A stretch of 51,631 nucleotides of DNA from Methanoculleus chikugoensis (GTDB taxonomy: Archaea > Halobacteriota > Methanomicrobia > Methanomicrobiales > Methanoculleaceae): contig NZ_FMID01000062.1 in assembly GCF_900095385.1 (NCBI RefSeq), positions 1 to 51,631 on the forward strand. Direction: 5' to 3'. The notes below the pieces were generated by a model that was not told where the DNA came from, made no database searches, and saw only the letters and a list, made by a program, of their open reading frames with translations. The position numbers and the translations under genes are program-made. This document shows, in pieces, positions 1-8,565 of this stretch (positions within the stretch are counted from its first letter, which is position 1; each line of letters starts with the position of its first letter).

Positions 1-70
1 AGATCGAAAAGATCACGGTACCGAGTCTTTTCTGATACCTCCGGGAATGCGTCAATGATCGTTAGTTTTT

Positions 71-201
71 GGTATGTAACGGGTATGTAATCCACAACTC
101 AGAGAGCCGGCCCTTCCCTCTTCGTAAAACTCCGGATGGAGCACTGCATCGTCATATCTCCTCGTATAACGCTTTGCTGGGTATGTAACCGGTATGTAAT
201 C
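71..201. repeat. Duplicated GGTATGTAA-type repeat
   Basis: A 22-base block made of two GGTATGTAA units occurs at 71-92 and again at 180-201, with 21 of 22 bases identical, so four copies of GGTATGTAA lie within 131 bases. I see no convincing gene in 1-338; short open frames there do not resemble known proteins. The repeats could be binding sites or remnants of a mobile junction. Function unknown. Confidence 0.6.
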
Positions 202-338
202 GGGAGTGCGGGGCTCCGGGGAAACCACGCGATCGGTGTGGATATTATCACGGAGTTTCGGCAGAACGGGTGCCGCTCCGACTCTGGATCAGTGCGGGTG
301 GCCTGCCGGGTGTGGATAACGTGATGCCGTGGTGATCT

Positions 339-467
339 ATGATGCCGGAGGACCCTGCGTATCTTCGTCGCATCCTTGATGCTGTAATAAGCATTGAGGA
401 ATTCTCTGAAGGCACCTCGCCGGTGGAGGACCTCAGGAGCCGCCGGTTGGAACAATCCAGGATATGA
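339..467 (+). pseudogene. Truncated HepT-like (DUF86) antitoxin fragment
   Basis: This 42-codon reading frame begins with two ATG codons behind a GGTGAT Shine-Dalgarno-like stretch at 331-336. It opens with MMPEDPAYLRRILDAVISIE, which matches the first helix of HepT/DUF86 proteins. The frame stops at 465-467, where intact HepT proteins continue for about 70 more residues including the R-x4-H-x-Y motif; that part is absent. The break lies directly at the edge of the AT-rich gene pair on the other strand. No nucleotidyltransferase partner is visible upstream. I infer a toxin-antitoxin gene broken by insertion or deletion. Homology rests only on the N-terminal pattern. Confidence 0.55.
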
Positions 468-469
468 TG

Positions 470-1477
470 TTACTTTATTGTTTCAAGTTTGAATAGTCGT
501 TCAATTTCCGAAACAAAGTCTGCTTGGTTGTAGACCAGAAGACCTTCGGCAGCAGGTTTATTGTAGTTTAAATCTGTCTTCGAAATTACTTTCATCGATT
601 TGGGCCATGTTGGGAATGGCAGGTTATCGTAATAGTCGCTACCTCTAGAACAATTAAGATATGTGAAATCCTTCCTTATATCGATGTATCTCCTGAATCT
701 TCCCGGAGTGAATAGATCGTACATATTTTCCAAAATGTCCATCGTATCCCCCCCATATTCTTTTTGCTGCAATTGATACAATCTTCTCCAAAGTTTATAA
801 CCCTCAGATCTCCCCTTTTTCTTCGATAGTTCCACTAAGGCCTCTAACTGTTGTCGAAATATTCCGGGCACTTTTGTGTTAATGTCTTGATATACGCTGA
901 CATCCACTGAAAATTCTAAATCTCTTAAATTTACATTAAAATACTTCTGTCTTAGTACGTCGAGGTGTTTCAATTGGGCACTCATCTCGTATTCTCTTAT
1001 ATCTTCATCAGGATTCCGAGGGACATCGCGAGGGATGATCCTTTCCACAAGTGAATCCATAAGTCTATGATCTTCGAAGCGATATTCAACGTCGAGAATG
1101 TATAACTCACCTGGGTCTAACTCGGTTAAATTAATGCTAAAACCATCAATTGTCCTCTCAACGCAATCAAATAGTGGACATAATCCCCTCATCTGTGTCA
1201 ACTCAACCCGTAGGGGGACGCCATGTGGAAAATCCACAGATTTGGGGTTACCAAAAAGACCTCTTTTGGGGGTGAGAGATAGTGAGTATTTTTGGATGCC
1301 ATCGGAACACATGATGGTCATCTGCTGTCCTTCGATTTTGAAACCGCTTTCTAATGTTTTTTGTAAATTGCCAATATGCTTTACCATTGAGCGAATTGTT
1401 TGCACTACAAGTTCTTTCCCCGCAACTGTTCCAACCCCCGTCGCAATATCATAACTAACAGATGGATCTATCATCAT
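470..1477 (-). CDS. Hypothetical protein, second gene of AT-rich pair
   Basis: I do not recognise this protein of about 335 residues. It is soluble, with no signal peptide or membrane segment. The N-terminal third is mixed, the middle contains a charged helical stretch (around residues 150-240) rich in Lys, Arg, Glu and Gln, and no catalytic motif stands out. The start is set by a GGAGGT Shine-Dalgarno site at 1487-1482, which favours ATG 1477 or ATG 1474 over the upstream ATG at 1489. The gene overlaps the 3' end of the preceding gene by 23 bases, so the two are probably translationally coupled. Its base composition is clearly more AT-rich than the rest of the window, which suggests recent transfer. 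Confidence 0.7.
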   Translation of the reverse strand: MMIDPSVSYDIATGVGTVAGKELVVQTIRSMVKHIGNLQKTLESGFKIEGQQMTIMCSDGIQKYSLSLTPKRGLFGNPKSVDFPHGVPLRVELTQMRGLCPLFDCVERTIDGFSINLTELDPGELYILDVEYRFEDHRLMDSLVERIIPRDVPRNPDEDIREYEMSAQLKHLDVLRQKYFNVNLRDLEFSVDVSVYQDINTKVPGIFRQQLEALVELSKKKGRSEGYKLWRRLYQLQQKEYGGDTMDILENMYDLFTPGRFRRYIDIRKDFTYLNCSRGSDYYDNLPFPTWPKSMKVISKTDLNYNKPAAEGLLVYNQADFVSEIERLFKLETIK

Positions 1478-2612
1478 TTTGACCTCCATTTGATTGTAAA
1501 TTTAGTAATTTGTGGAGAGGCAGCTCGCACGCCTCCATAGCACAAATCTCAAAACTGATCGGAACCTTTGGATAAGAACTGTAATTTAAATCAATAATGT
1601 TGAGATTTGCCCTGAATTTTTTCTTTATGGGTTCAAGATTTAAAACATTTATTGGGTTCTTTAGAAGAAGCCTTTCGGAATCTGTGGACTTTAGATATAT
1701 TAAAAAGCTCTCAAGTTCTGTAATAAATTTTAAGTTTTTGATATAGGCTACTTGAACTGTCGATTCATACTCCTCACTAAAACTAGAGTCTGTAATCAAG
1801 ATATTCTCAAGTTCTTCGACAAGATCTTTAAGTCCCTTCACTTCTGCCTCATCAAGTACTTTTGAGAGTTTATCCTTTAGCCCAATCAATTTATCAAGAA
1901 GTTCCGCATGATCAGGATAACGGTTTTTTAGATGGCTTAACCCTTCGATGAAATCAGACCAAAAATTAGTGATAAACTCGCCGATACCATGAGGTTCGCG
2001 GATCCTTAATTCGGTCTCTTCCCTTTCTACAAGACTTAATACCGCGGTCCCCTCACCACAGTTGACAACTTGAATCCGATCAGAAGCATAGTACTTGCCA
2101 CCTTTGTCCTTTTTTATTTCAATGACGGATGGTACATGAACCACTTTAACGTCTGGACGGAAACAATGAACTTCTCTTGTTATATGTCCTATATTCCCGC
2201 CTGCTTCCTCAAAAGTAAAATCAATTGTTATTTTTAGTCTATTCTCTAAAACTTTCTTTGTATTGAATACAATTCCAATATATCCGTTTTCCTCAAACTC
2301 ATTGAAAACAAGAGGATTACTTTCGGAGAGACTTGGTTTTCCGTTGAATATCTCTGAGACCTCAAATGAATCTGGATATCTCACAGATATTTTCAAATCT
2401 TTCTCTTTTGACCAAATTACGTGAACTGGTAGTTTACTGCCTTGCAAGCAAGTGGAGGGAACAAATAATGATTTCACTGACTTCATGAAACCCAACCGTT
2501 GTATTGTATGTTTGTTGCATCTGTGATCGGAGTATATATCTTTTCTTATTAGCAATCGAGTTTGAACACGTTTCTCTAGTTTTAACTGGTAGAGTGTTTT
2601 GCTAGGACCCAT
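1455..2612 (-). CDS. Hypothetical protein, first gene of AT-rich pair
   Basis: This protein of up to 385 residues is not recognised. Residues about 43-170 read as beta-strand-rich, like an immunoglobulin-type sandwich; about 205-300 form a helical, coiled-coil-like segment rich in Leu, Lys and Glu; the last 85 residues look beta-rich again. No nuclease, ATPase or transmembrane signature is visible. ATG 2612 gives the longest product; ATG 2486 (residue 43) is a plausible alternative because residues 1-42 are basic and less structured. It overlaps the next gene and shares its low GC. The pair sits between a broken hepT and an orphan hicA, which makes a defence or mobile-element role possible but unproven. 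Confidence 0.65.
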   Translation of the reverse strand: MGPSKTLYQLKLEKRVQTRLLIRKDIYSDHRCNKHTIQRLGFMKSVKSLFVPSTCLQGSKLPVHVIWSKEKDLKISVRYPDSFEVSEIFNGKPSLSESNPLVFNEFEENGYIGIVFNTKKVLENRLKITIDFTFEEAGGNIGHITREVHCFRPDVKVVHVPSVIEIKKDKGGKYYASDRIQVVNCGEGTAVLSLVEREETELRIREPHGIGEFITNFWSDFIEGLSHLKNRYPDHAELLDKLIGLKDKLSKVLDEAEVKGLKDLVEELENILITDSSFSEEYESTVQVAYIKNLKFITELESFLIYLKSTDSERLLLKNPINVLNLEPIKKKFRANLNIIDLNYSSYPKVPISFEICAMEACELPLHKLLNLQSNGGQNDDRSIC

Positions 2613-2662
2613 CTTTCTGACTTAGGAGGGAGTGTTGGAATATATCCTCGTTGTCGAAGCCC

Positions 2663-2887
2663 ATGCCTAGACCTCCAATGCTTACGCTCCAGAAAGCCAC
2701 CAAGGCTCTGGAGAAGAAGGGGTTTGTGCTGGACCGTGTGAAGGGGAGCCATCACATCTTTTATCAACCGGAGACGAAGCGCCGGGTCGTCGTCCCGGTG
2801 CACGGGTGGGACCTTCCGCCCGGGACGCTCCTGGAGATCCTCAAGCAGGCCGGGATTGAGCGGGAGGAGATCGAGGATCTTTCATAG
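2663..2887 (+). CDS. hicA: HicA-type toxin (mRNA interferase)
   Basis: The 74-residue product has the YcfA/HicA fold signature: an N-terminal helix with KALEKKGF, then VKGSHHIF carrying the catalytic histidine, a VVVPVHG strand, and a C-terminal PPGTLLEILKQAG helix. HicA cleaves mRNA and is normally silenced by HicB. I prefer ATG 2663 to TTG 2651 because the family usually starts just before a Pro-rich turn and the ATG overlaps a preceding short frame. That frame (2626-2670) ends in EYILVVEAHA followed by a stop, which looks like the tail of a HicB protein but is too short to prove it. No HicB is visible on the other side, so the toxin appears orphaned. Confidence 0.8.
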   Translation: MPRPPMLTLQKATKALEKKGFVLDRVKGSHHIFYQPETKRRVVVPVHGWDLPPGTLLEILKQAGIEREEIEDLS

Positions 2888-3003
2888 ATTTCTTAGTAAA
2901 ATTGAAATTTTTTCTTGGGTGTCAAGCCACTTTGGCGTTTCAGATCTTAAAACAGTAAACGGGGACCGGGACGGCGGTCCCGCCCCGTCGGACCCGGGGC
3001 CGG

Positions 3004-3246
3004 TCACGGGAGCGGGAGGAGGTGAAGGTTGCGATGTTCCGGAATGCGACGGACAACGTCCGGAGCTTGAGAAACCATATCAGGCTTCGAAGGTGCTATG
3101 CCCGGCTGGTGCGGGGAGTGGAACAGGGGGAGGGGTGAGGTGAACGACTGCCGGGACGGCAGGAGTTCGAGAAAACCGCGGGGTTTCGAGATCCGGGGCA
3201 TGAGCTGCTTGGGAATCGAGAAGGTGACGCCGGTGATCTCGGACAT
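3004..3246 (-). pseudogene. Possible gene remnant running into structured repeats
   Basis: A reading frame begins 3 bases beyond the EVE gene stop, with GGAGG eight bases before ATG 3246, so initiation looks genuine. The first 25 or so residues look like protein, but the rest coincides with two copies of a hairpin repeat and reads as low-complexity Pro/Ser/Leu sequence. I infer that the original 3' part has been replaced by repeat DNA. No family assigned. Confidence 0.3.
3044..3190 (-). repeat. Tandem two-hairpin repeats (copies A and B)
   Basis: Two repeat units lie about 99 bases apart. Each unit, read on the minus strand, has a first hairpin of the form GAAnCC-loop-GGnTTC (3171-3187 and 3071-3088), a linker TC(A/G)A(A/G)CTCC, and a second hairpin with a three-base loop (CTGCCG-tcc-CGGCAG at 3148-3162; CGGAC-gtt-GTCCG at 3050-3062). 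Related units occur at 25571-25803. The rest of 2888-3249 contains nothing else I can identify. Confidence 0.65.
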
Positions 3247-3249
3247 CGG

Positions 3250-3699
3250 TTACGCCTCCACGCCGGCCCGCTTGAGGATGAGCCGGTAGTCGTCCTCCGG
3301 GATCTCGCGCATGGCTATGCGGAGGTGACCGCTCCACATCGTCTTGTTCGTGATGAATTTGAGATCCTCGATCAGCGGCTTGAACTCAAGAGGTTCGGCA
3401 AAGACTGCGACCGGCCGGACCTTCATGCGGAAGGGGAAGACCTCGTCGCCCATCTGCGGCGGGGTGACGAAAAGGCGGGAGTGGTCCTCGTAGGGCTCGG
3501 AGACGACTTCATAGGCACCGGTTATTGCCGAGGGAAGGATGGTGTCGCCCTCTTTCTCCTGCCGGACATATACAAGGATGGTGTCGCCGGGCTTCACCCG
3601 CTGCATGAGGGTTTTGTTCCGCTTTGGAACTCCCCAGACATGCTTTGCATCGAGGATCCTGGCGTTGTCGCGGTTGGAGGAAGCGATCCAGTGGGTCAT
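3250..3699 (-). CDS. EVE domain-containing protein
   Basis: The 149-residue product is a stand-alone EVE domain, a PUA-related fold that binds modified bases or nucleic acid. It shows the conserved opening THWIASSNRDN, the WGVPKRNK segment, and a basic loop ending RVKPGDTILVYV; length is typical of single-domain EVE proteins. A GGTGAT site lies just before ATG 3699 and a TATA-like TTTTTAAAA (about 3720-3728) lies some 25 bases upstream, so it may have its own promoter in addition to read-through from hsdR 78 bases upstream. EVE domains are frequent partners of restriction systems, where they are thought to sense modified DNA. That link here is inference from position. Confidence 0.85.
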   Translation of the reverse strand: MTHWIASSNRDNARILDAKHVWGVPKRNKTLMQRVKPGDTILVYVRQEKEGDTILPSAITGAYEVVSEPYEDHSRLFVTPPQMGDEVFPFRMKVRPVAVFAEPLEFKPLIEDLKFITNKTMWSGHLRIAMREIPEDDYRLILKRAGVEA

Positions 3700-3777
3700 A
3701 TATCACCATGCATCGAACTGTTTTAAAAACCCTGGGATGCGGGAGAAGCCTCCCTGGAGCCGGTGCAGAACCGAGCG

Positions 3778-6700
3778 TTATCCGGTCCCTGCCACGATCT
3801 GGCCATAGATGCGGTTGAACATGTAATCCTTGAAGAGTCTGGCAAAACCCTCGTCGTCATTGATCTTTTTGAAGATCTCCTTGTTTGTAGAGAGCATCTC
3901 GACGAGTGTCTCCTCAAAGAAGTTATTGAAGGCGATGCGGACGTTCTCTCTTGAGTTGATCTCCGGATTGAACGTCTGCCGTAGCGTGGTATTATCTATC
4001 AGCCTTTTCTCCATGTCGTCGGCGAAGTAGGCGATTTTGTCCTCGTTGGTGAAGTCCGTGCCGAAGTTCTCGTTGATGTACTGGATGATCTCCGAGAGAG
4101 GGACTTTCTCTTCCGGCAGGGGATGCAGGGGCTTCTCGTCGGGCTGTTTCAGCGTCCCGTCCGCGTTGATCATGACCCTTCCGCTGCTGGTCTCCTGAAT
4201 CCGGTACGAGTCCATATCTATGTTCTCTATCACATCGACCGGGAGACGTTCGTTCCCTTTCGGGAGGGCCTTCTGGAGGTAGCGGGCGAACTGGTAGTAT
4301 TTTTCAAGCGCTACGTCCTGGAAGGTGATGATCTGCGAGAGGAAGGCGTAGAGGTTGACGAACTGCCGCAGCGTCTTTTTGAACGTCTCGCGGTCTTCCT
4401 TCTCAAGGTGCGTGTAGTTCTCCGCAACCGGCCGGATGATGGTGAGGAGCATCTCCTGCCTGCCCTTCTCCGCGAAGTATTCGTTGCCGAATGCCTCGAC
4501 GTCGTCTGCGGTGTATATGGCGGCCTGGTCGAGTTGATACTGGAGGTCGTAGAGCCTGTTCGGGTCGGTCGGCTCCTCAAGGAGGGTCTTTTCGTAGTAG
4601 GGCGCAAAGGATTTCTCGATCTCCTGGGCGTCGTTTGCGAAGTCGAGCACCATCGTGTCGCTCTTCTGCGGATGGATCCGGTTCAGCCGGGAGAGGGTCT
4701 GGACGGCGGCGACGCCGGAGAGTTTCTTGTCCACATACATCGTGTGGAGCAGCGGCTGGTCAAATCCGGTCTGGTACTTGTTTGCGACGACGAGAAGCCG
4801 GTTCTCCGGTCTCTTGAACTCATCTGCCGTCTGCCGGTCGGGAAACCCGTTCATGCCGCCTTCGGTGAACTTCTCCTGGAGGTCGGGGTCCAGCACCTCG
4901 CCGGAGAACGCGACGAGGGCCTTGAACGGGAGGTGGTTCTCGCGGATGAGCCGGTCGAGGGTCCGCTTGTAGCGGACGGCGTGAAGCCGGGAGCGGGTGA
5001 CGATCATGGCTTTGGCCTGCCCGCCGATCCGGTGCATCACCTCGTTTGAGAAGTGGTCGAGAATGATCTCGCACTTTTTGTTGATGGCGTGTTCGTGGAG
5101 ATCCACGTAGGATCGGAGGAGGGCGGTCGCCTTCCTCCTGGGATACATGGGGTCGTCCTCGATCTTCTTGAGCAGGTTGAAGTAGACCTTGAAGGTGGTG
5201 TAGTTTGCGAGGACGTCGAGGATGAAGTTCTCTGCGATCGCCTGGTGCATGGAGTAGAGGTGGAAGGCTTCAAACTCACCCATGCGGTTCCTGCGCCCGA
5301 AGAGTTCGAGCGTCTTCTGTTTCGGGGTGGCGGTGAAGGCGAAGAAGGAGACGTTCTTCGGGCGCTGGGTGGCTTTGAGATACTGTTCGATCTGGCTGTT
5401 GACCAGGTCTTCGTCGTCGGTGTCGGGTTCTTCGTGGTACTCGGCCTCTTCGAGGGTTTTCGGGGAGAGGACTTCGCGGACGCTGCGTGCGCTCGCGCCG
5501 GTCTGGGATGAGTGGGCTTCGTCGATGATGACGGCGAACCGGTTGCCGGGGCGTTTTGCGATCTCGTGTATCGCGTGCGGGAAGGTCTGGACGGTGACGA
5601 CGATGATGTCTTTGTTCTCGCTCAATGCTTCGGAGAGCCCTTTTGCTTTCCTGCCGGAGATGGTGGAGACGACGCCTTTGACCTGCTCGAACTGGCGGAT
5701 GGTTTCCTGGAGCTGCTGGTCGAGGACTCTCCTGTCGGTGATGACGATGATTGAGTCGAAGAGCCGCCGGTCCTCGCCGTCGTAGAGGGTGGCCAGGTAG
5801 TAGGCGAGCCATCCGATGGTGTTGCTCTTGCCGCTCCCGGCGCTGTGCTGGACGAGGTAACTCTCTCCTGTGGGGCTTGAGCGGGCGTGGAGGACGAGGC
5901 GGCGGACGGCGTCGAGCTGGTGGTAGCGGGGGAAGAGGAGTTTTTTGCCGGCCTTTCTACCGTTTTCGTCCCGCTCCTCCACCTCGCGGATGAAGTGCTC
6001 GAGGATGTCAAGGACGCTCTCGGTGTTCCAGACCTCCTCCCAGAGATAGGCGGTGTCGTAGCCGTTGCGGTTGTTCGGGTTCCTCTCCGGGTGGTCGGGG
6101 TCGGTCGGGTCGCCGCGGTTGAACGGGAGGAAGGCAGTCTTCTCGCCCGCGAGGCGGGTGGTCATGCAGGCGAGGTTGGGGTCGACGGCGAAGTGGGCGA
6201 GGCACCGTCTGTGCGCGAAGAGCGGTTCTCTCGGGTCGCGGTCTTTTCGGTACTGGCGGATAGCGTGCTCCACGGTCTGGCCGGTGAGCGGGTCTTTGAG
6301 TTCGGCGGTGAAGATGGGGATGCCGTTGACGAATATGGCGAGGTCGAGGGACTGCTCCGTCCGGGCCGAGAAGTGGAGCTGGCGGACGACCGAGAAGACG
6401 TTCTGCTGGTAGAGGTTCCGGTGCGTCTCGTTTAAGGTGGAGTTCGGCTTGAAGTAGGCGAGGTGGAAGGTGCAGCCGAGGTCGCGGACGCCCTTTTTGA
6501 GGACGTCGATGGTGCCCCGCTTCTCGATCTCGGACTTAACGCGGCCGAGGAACTCCCGGCGGGTCTCGGTCCCGCGCTGCTGCTTGAGTTTCTCCCACTC
6601 TTTGGCCTGGGTGGCGTAGATGAAGCCGCAGAGGTCGGCGGGGATGAGGCAGAGGTCGCGGTCGTAGTCGGCGCTGGTGCGGAGGCGGTAGCGGGAGCCG

Positions 6701-6804
6701 GGGTTGACGAAGGGGTTCTCTTCGTCGAGGGTCGGCGGGAGTTCGCCGGTGAGGGTTTTTACGATCGTCTCTTCAAAGTCCGCTTCGGTGATTTTCGCGA
6801 CCAT
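3778..6804 (-). CDS. hsdR: Type I restriction enzyme R subunit (HsdR)
   Basis: This 1008-residue protein is the motor and nuclease subunit of a type I restriction system, which cuts unmodified DNA after ATP-driven translocation. The N-terminal nuclease shows LDLAIF (Asp154), AELK (Glu168, Lys170) and a downstream QY pair (184-185). The SF2 helicase follows: YHQ near 294, Walker A SAGSGKS at 321-327, ITDRRVLD near 355, DEAH at 428-431 and AFTATPK near 495. The helical C-terminus probably docks on HsdM/HsdS. All key residues are intact and the length is normal. It is separated from hsdS by a dead IS and a divergent gene, so it is probably transcribed from its own promoter in 6805-6974. Confidence 0.95.
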   Translation of the reverse strand: MVAKITEADFEETIVKTLTGELPPTLDEENPFVNPGSRYRLRTSADYDRDLCLIPADLCGFIYATQAKEWEKLKQQRGTETRREFLGRVKSEIEKRGTIDVLKKGVRDLGCTFHLAYFKPNSTLNETHRNLYQQNVFSVVRQLHFSARTEQSLDLAIFVNGIPIFTAELKDPLTGQTVEHAIRQYRKDRDPREPLFAHRRCLAHFAVDPNLACMTTRLAGEKTAFLPFNRGDPTDPDHPERNPNNRNGYDTAYLWEEVWNTESVLDILEHFIREVEERDENGRKAGKKLLFPRYHQLDAVRRLVLHARSSPTGESYLVQHSAGSGKSNTIGWLAYYLATLYDGEDRRLFDSIIVITDRRVLDQQLQETIRQFEQVKGVVSTISGRKAKGLSEALSENKDIIVVTVQTFPHAIHEIAKRPGNRFAVIIDEAHSSQTGASARSVREVLSPKTLEEAEYHEEPDTDDEDLVNSQIEQYLKATQRPKNVSFFAFTATPKQKTLELFGRRNRMGEFEAFHLYSMHQAIAENFILDVLANYTTFKVYFNLLKKIEDDPMYPRRKATALLRSYVDLHEHAINKKCEIILDHFSNEVMHRIGGQAKAMIVTRSRLHAVRYKRTLDRLIRENHLPFKALVAFSGEVLDPDLQEKFTEGGMNGFPDRQTADEFKRPENRLLVVANKYQTGFDQPLLHTMYVDKKLSGVAAVQTLSRLNRIHPQKSDTMVLDFANDAQEIEKSFAPYYEKTLLEEPTDPNRLYDLQYQLDQAAIYTADDVEAFGNEYFAEKGRQEMLLTIIRPVAENYTHLEKEDRETFKKTLRQFVNLYAFLSQIITFQDVALEKYYQFARYLQKALPKGNERLPVDVIENIDMDSYRIQETSSGRVMINADGTLKQPDEKPLHPLPEEKVPLSEIIQYINENFGTDFTNEDKIAYFADDMEKRLIDNTTLRQTFNPEINSRENVRIAFNNFFEETLVEMLSTNKEIFKKINDDEGFARLFKDYMFNRIYGQIVAGTG

Positions 6805-6974
6805 CTGCCTGAGTGCCTCCTCTCCGGCATCCCGGGGGCGCGGGGGCCGGTTTTGTGGCTGGTAATGGTAACTGGGCGATGAGAAGACATCAATTTATTG
6901 ATCGGGTCTTTTGCCGGGGCCGAATAACAGAGCAAGATCGATACTGTTGAATACGGCGGGACGGATTTACTGGT

Positions 6975-7664
6975 ATGCCTCTCACCATCGATGATTTCCG
7001 AAGAGAACTCGGGGAGTGTCTCACCCGGGCGGAAGCGTCAGGCATGACCGAGATCACGATCCGGGCAGGCGATCTGCACAAGGCTCTGAGCGGTTGTTAC
7101 GGATCAAACCACCGGATGCCAGTCTGCTGCTCGGCGATGTACCAGGCGATGGAGATCGGAGACGAGATCGTCAAGGCGCCACTAAAGGGAAGGGGTGCGA
7201 ACCTGTACATTCGTTATCACCTTCCCCGCCCCGGAGCGGTCGAGAGGCAGGAGAACCTTCGACAGGTACTCCCCCGGAGCCCGGAGCCGCAGGTCTTTGC
7301 AGACCTTGAATACCTGATGCTCCGTCATCCTGAGTATGCAGCGCTTGACCAAATCCGCGATCTGGCCAGGGCCACGCCTGCAACGGTGGTCAGCATCTGT
7401 CGCACGATAGCCGAACATATTACGAGGATGGTCTGCACCCGGCAGGGCATTCAGGTCAAGAGGATGACCCTTGATGAGATGTGCGGAATAGTGAAAGCTT
7501 ACGAGTTCCTCGACTCCCGCGCCCTTGCCTATCTCAATACACTCCGTATCATGGGAAACAAAGCAGTCCATGCCGAAGCGGAGTTCCTGGAGCAGGACCG
7601 GATTATCATCTGTTCTATTCTCCACGAGTACCTGCTTGCCGTGCTAGAGGAGGATCTTATCTAG
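6975..7664 (+). CDS. DUF4145-like protein with winged-helix-like N-terminus
   Basis: The product has 229 residues. Residues 1-80 contain ITIRAGDLHKALSG and SNHRMPVCCSAM, a segment I associate with small domains fused to HNH or restriction-type nucleases, here without a nuclease. Residues about 110-229 are helical and contain LRIMGNKAVHAE, the hallmark of DUF4145/HEPN-like domains often linked to restriction modules. It reads away from hsdR, from a shared 170-base intergenic region, and its stop lies 14 bases from the end of the dead transposase gene. A regulatory or defence accessory role is inferred from context. The last residues could have been altered by the IS insertion. Confidence 0.65.
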   Translation: MPLTIDDFRRELGECLTRAEASGMTEITIRAGDLHKALSGCYGSNHRMPVCCSAMYQAMEIGDEIVKAPLKGRGANLYIRYHLPRPGAVERQENLRQVLPRSPEPQVFADLEYLMLRHPEYAALDQIRDLARATPATVVSICRTIAEHITRMVCTRQGIQVKRMTLDEMCGIVKAYEFLDSRALAYLNTLRIMGNKAVHAEAEFLEQDRIIICSILHEYLLAVLEEDLI

Positions 7665-7677
7665 AAGATAGCCGAGG

Positions 7678-8470
7678 TCATCCCAATATTCTCCCGATCA
7701 TGACCGCACATGCCAGGTGAATCAATCCCATGAATCAATGCTCATATCGCTCGTAACGCGGAACGATCTTTTTAAACGCCTCAATTCAGCTGAAGAACCG
7801 TTCGACGGCGCTGCGTTTTTTGTAGAGTTCCCGATCGAACCAGACTGGTCTCCCGCGTTTTGGATGTACCCAGGATCTCTTATTTACCGGGATATTGCTC
7901 TTGATCCCTCGTTTCCGGTTGTACTGACGAATTTCCCGGGCATCGTAGGCTGCATCTGCGGAGATGATCGTGGGATGATCCTGCACCTCGGGGATCTCAA
8001 ACGCTTTGAGGGTTGGCTCGTAGAGACGGGAATCATGGACGTTAGCAGGGGAAACTGCGCAGACAAGCGGGAGACCGTTTCGATCGACCAGAGCACTCAG
8101 CTTGTTCCCGTTTACCTTTTTATAGCCATCATAGCCGGTCGAGCCCCTTTTTAGCGGGAATAGCCTTAGTATCGGTAGAACAGTGCGAGAGATCGATTTT
8201 TTTGATCTCGTACCCCGACCGGAGAAGGTCAAGGAAGATCGCCTGGTACACGCCTTCCTCGCAGAGTTCAAGGTGGTACCGATGAACCGTCGATTTGGTG
8301 CCGTAGTTCGCCGGAACATCGAGCCAGGTGCATCCGGTGGTCAGAACGTACAGGATACCGTTGAACAACCCGCGGGGGTCACACCGCGGTCGGCCAATGT
8401 GCGGCTTCGTTGGGGGGAGGTATTCCCGAACAATCTCCCAGAGATCATCGTCAATTTCCCGGAATGCCAT
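7678..8470 (-). mobile_element. IS5-family transposase pseudogene
   Basis: The interval encodes a degenerate IS5-type DDE transposase. The 5' part (from ATG 8470) gives an N-terminal helix-turn-helix with GRPRCDPRGL and GCTWLDVP. At the run of five A and four G at 8152-8144 (minus strand) the frame changes, and the second part carries VDRNGLPL, SADAAYDA (catalytic Asp region) and KKRSAVERFFS. Two further TGA stops interrupt it, at 7786-7788 where Trp is expected and at 7735-7737, before the normal C-terminal MGLIHLACAVMIGRILG ending at 7678. The frame change alone could be programmed, but the two stops make it inactive. I could not identify convincing terminal inverted repeats. Confidence 0.85.
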
Positions 8471-8565
8471 GATCTTTGATTTTATTTGAGGGGCCTTATA
8501 ATTTTAGGATCGCCTCGCCAACAAAGAACAATATTTTGAGGGCAAATTTATTGGTAGTTTTGAAC

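Noticed and set aside
3034-3138. Small basic frame MFRNATDNVRSLRNHIRLRR...
   Set aside because: It coincides with a copy of the hairpin repeat on the other strand, so its basic composition is explained by the repeat.
4123-5049. Long open frame opposite hsdR
   Set aside because: It lies fully inside hsdR on the other strand, has Val/Glu/Gly-rich composition from complementing GC-rich codons, and matches no family. The same applies to long frames opposite the acyl-CoA synthetase (23501-25240), the symporter (45139-46629) and ilvB (47557-48927).
7640-8520. Terminal inverted repeats and target duplication of the IS5-type element
   Set aside because: AGGATC occurs outside both ends (near 7650 and 8507), but the adjoining ends do not pair convincingly, so borders were not called.
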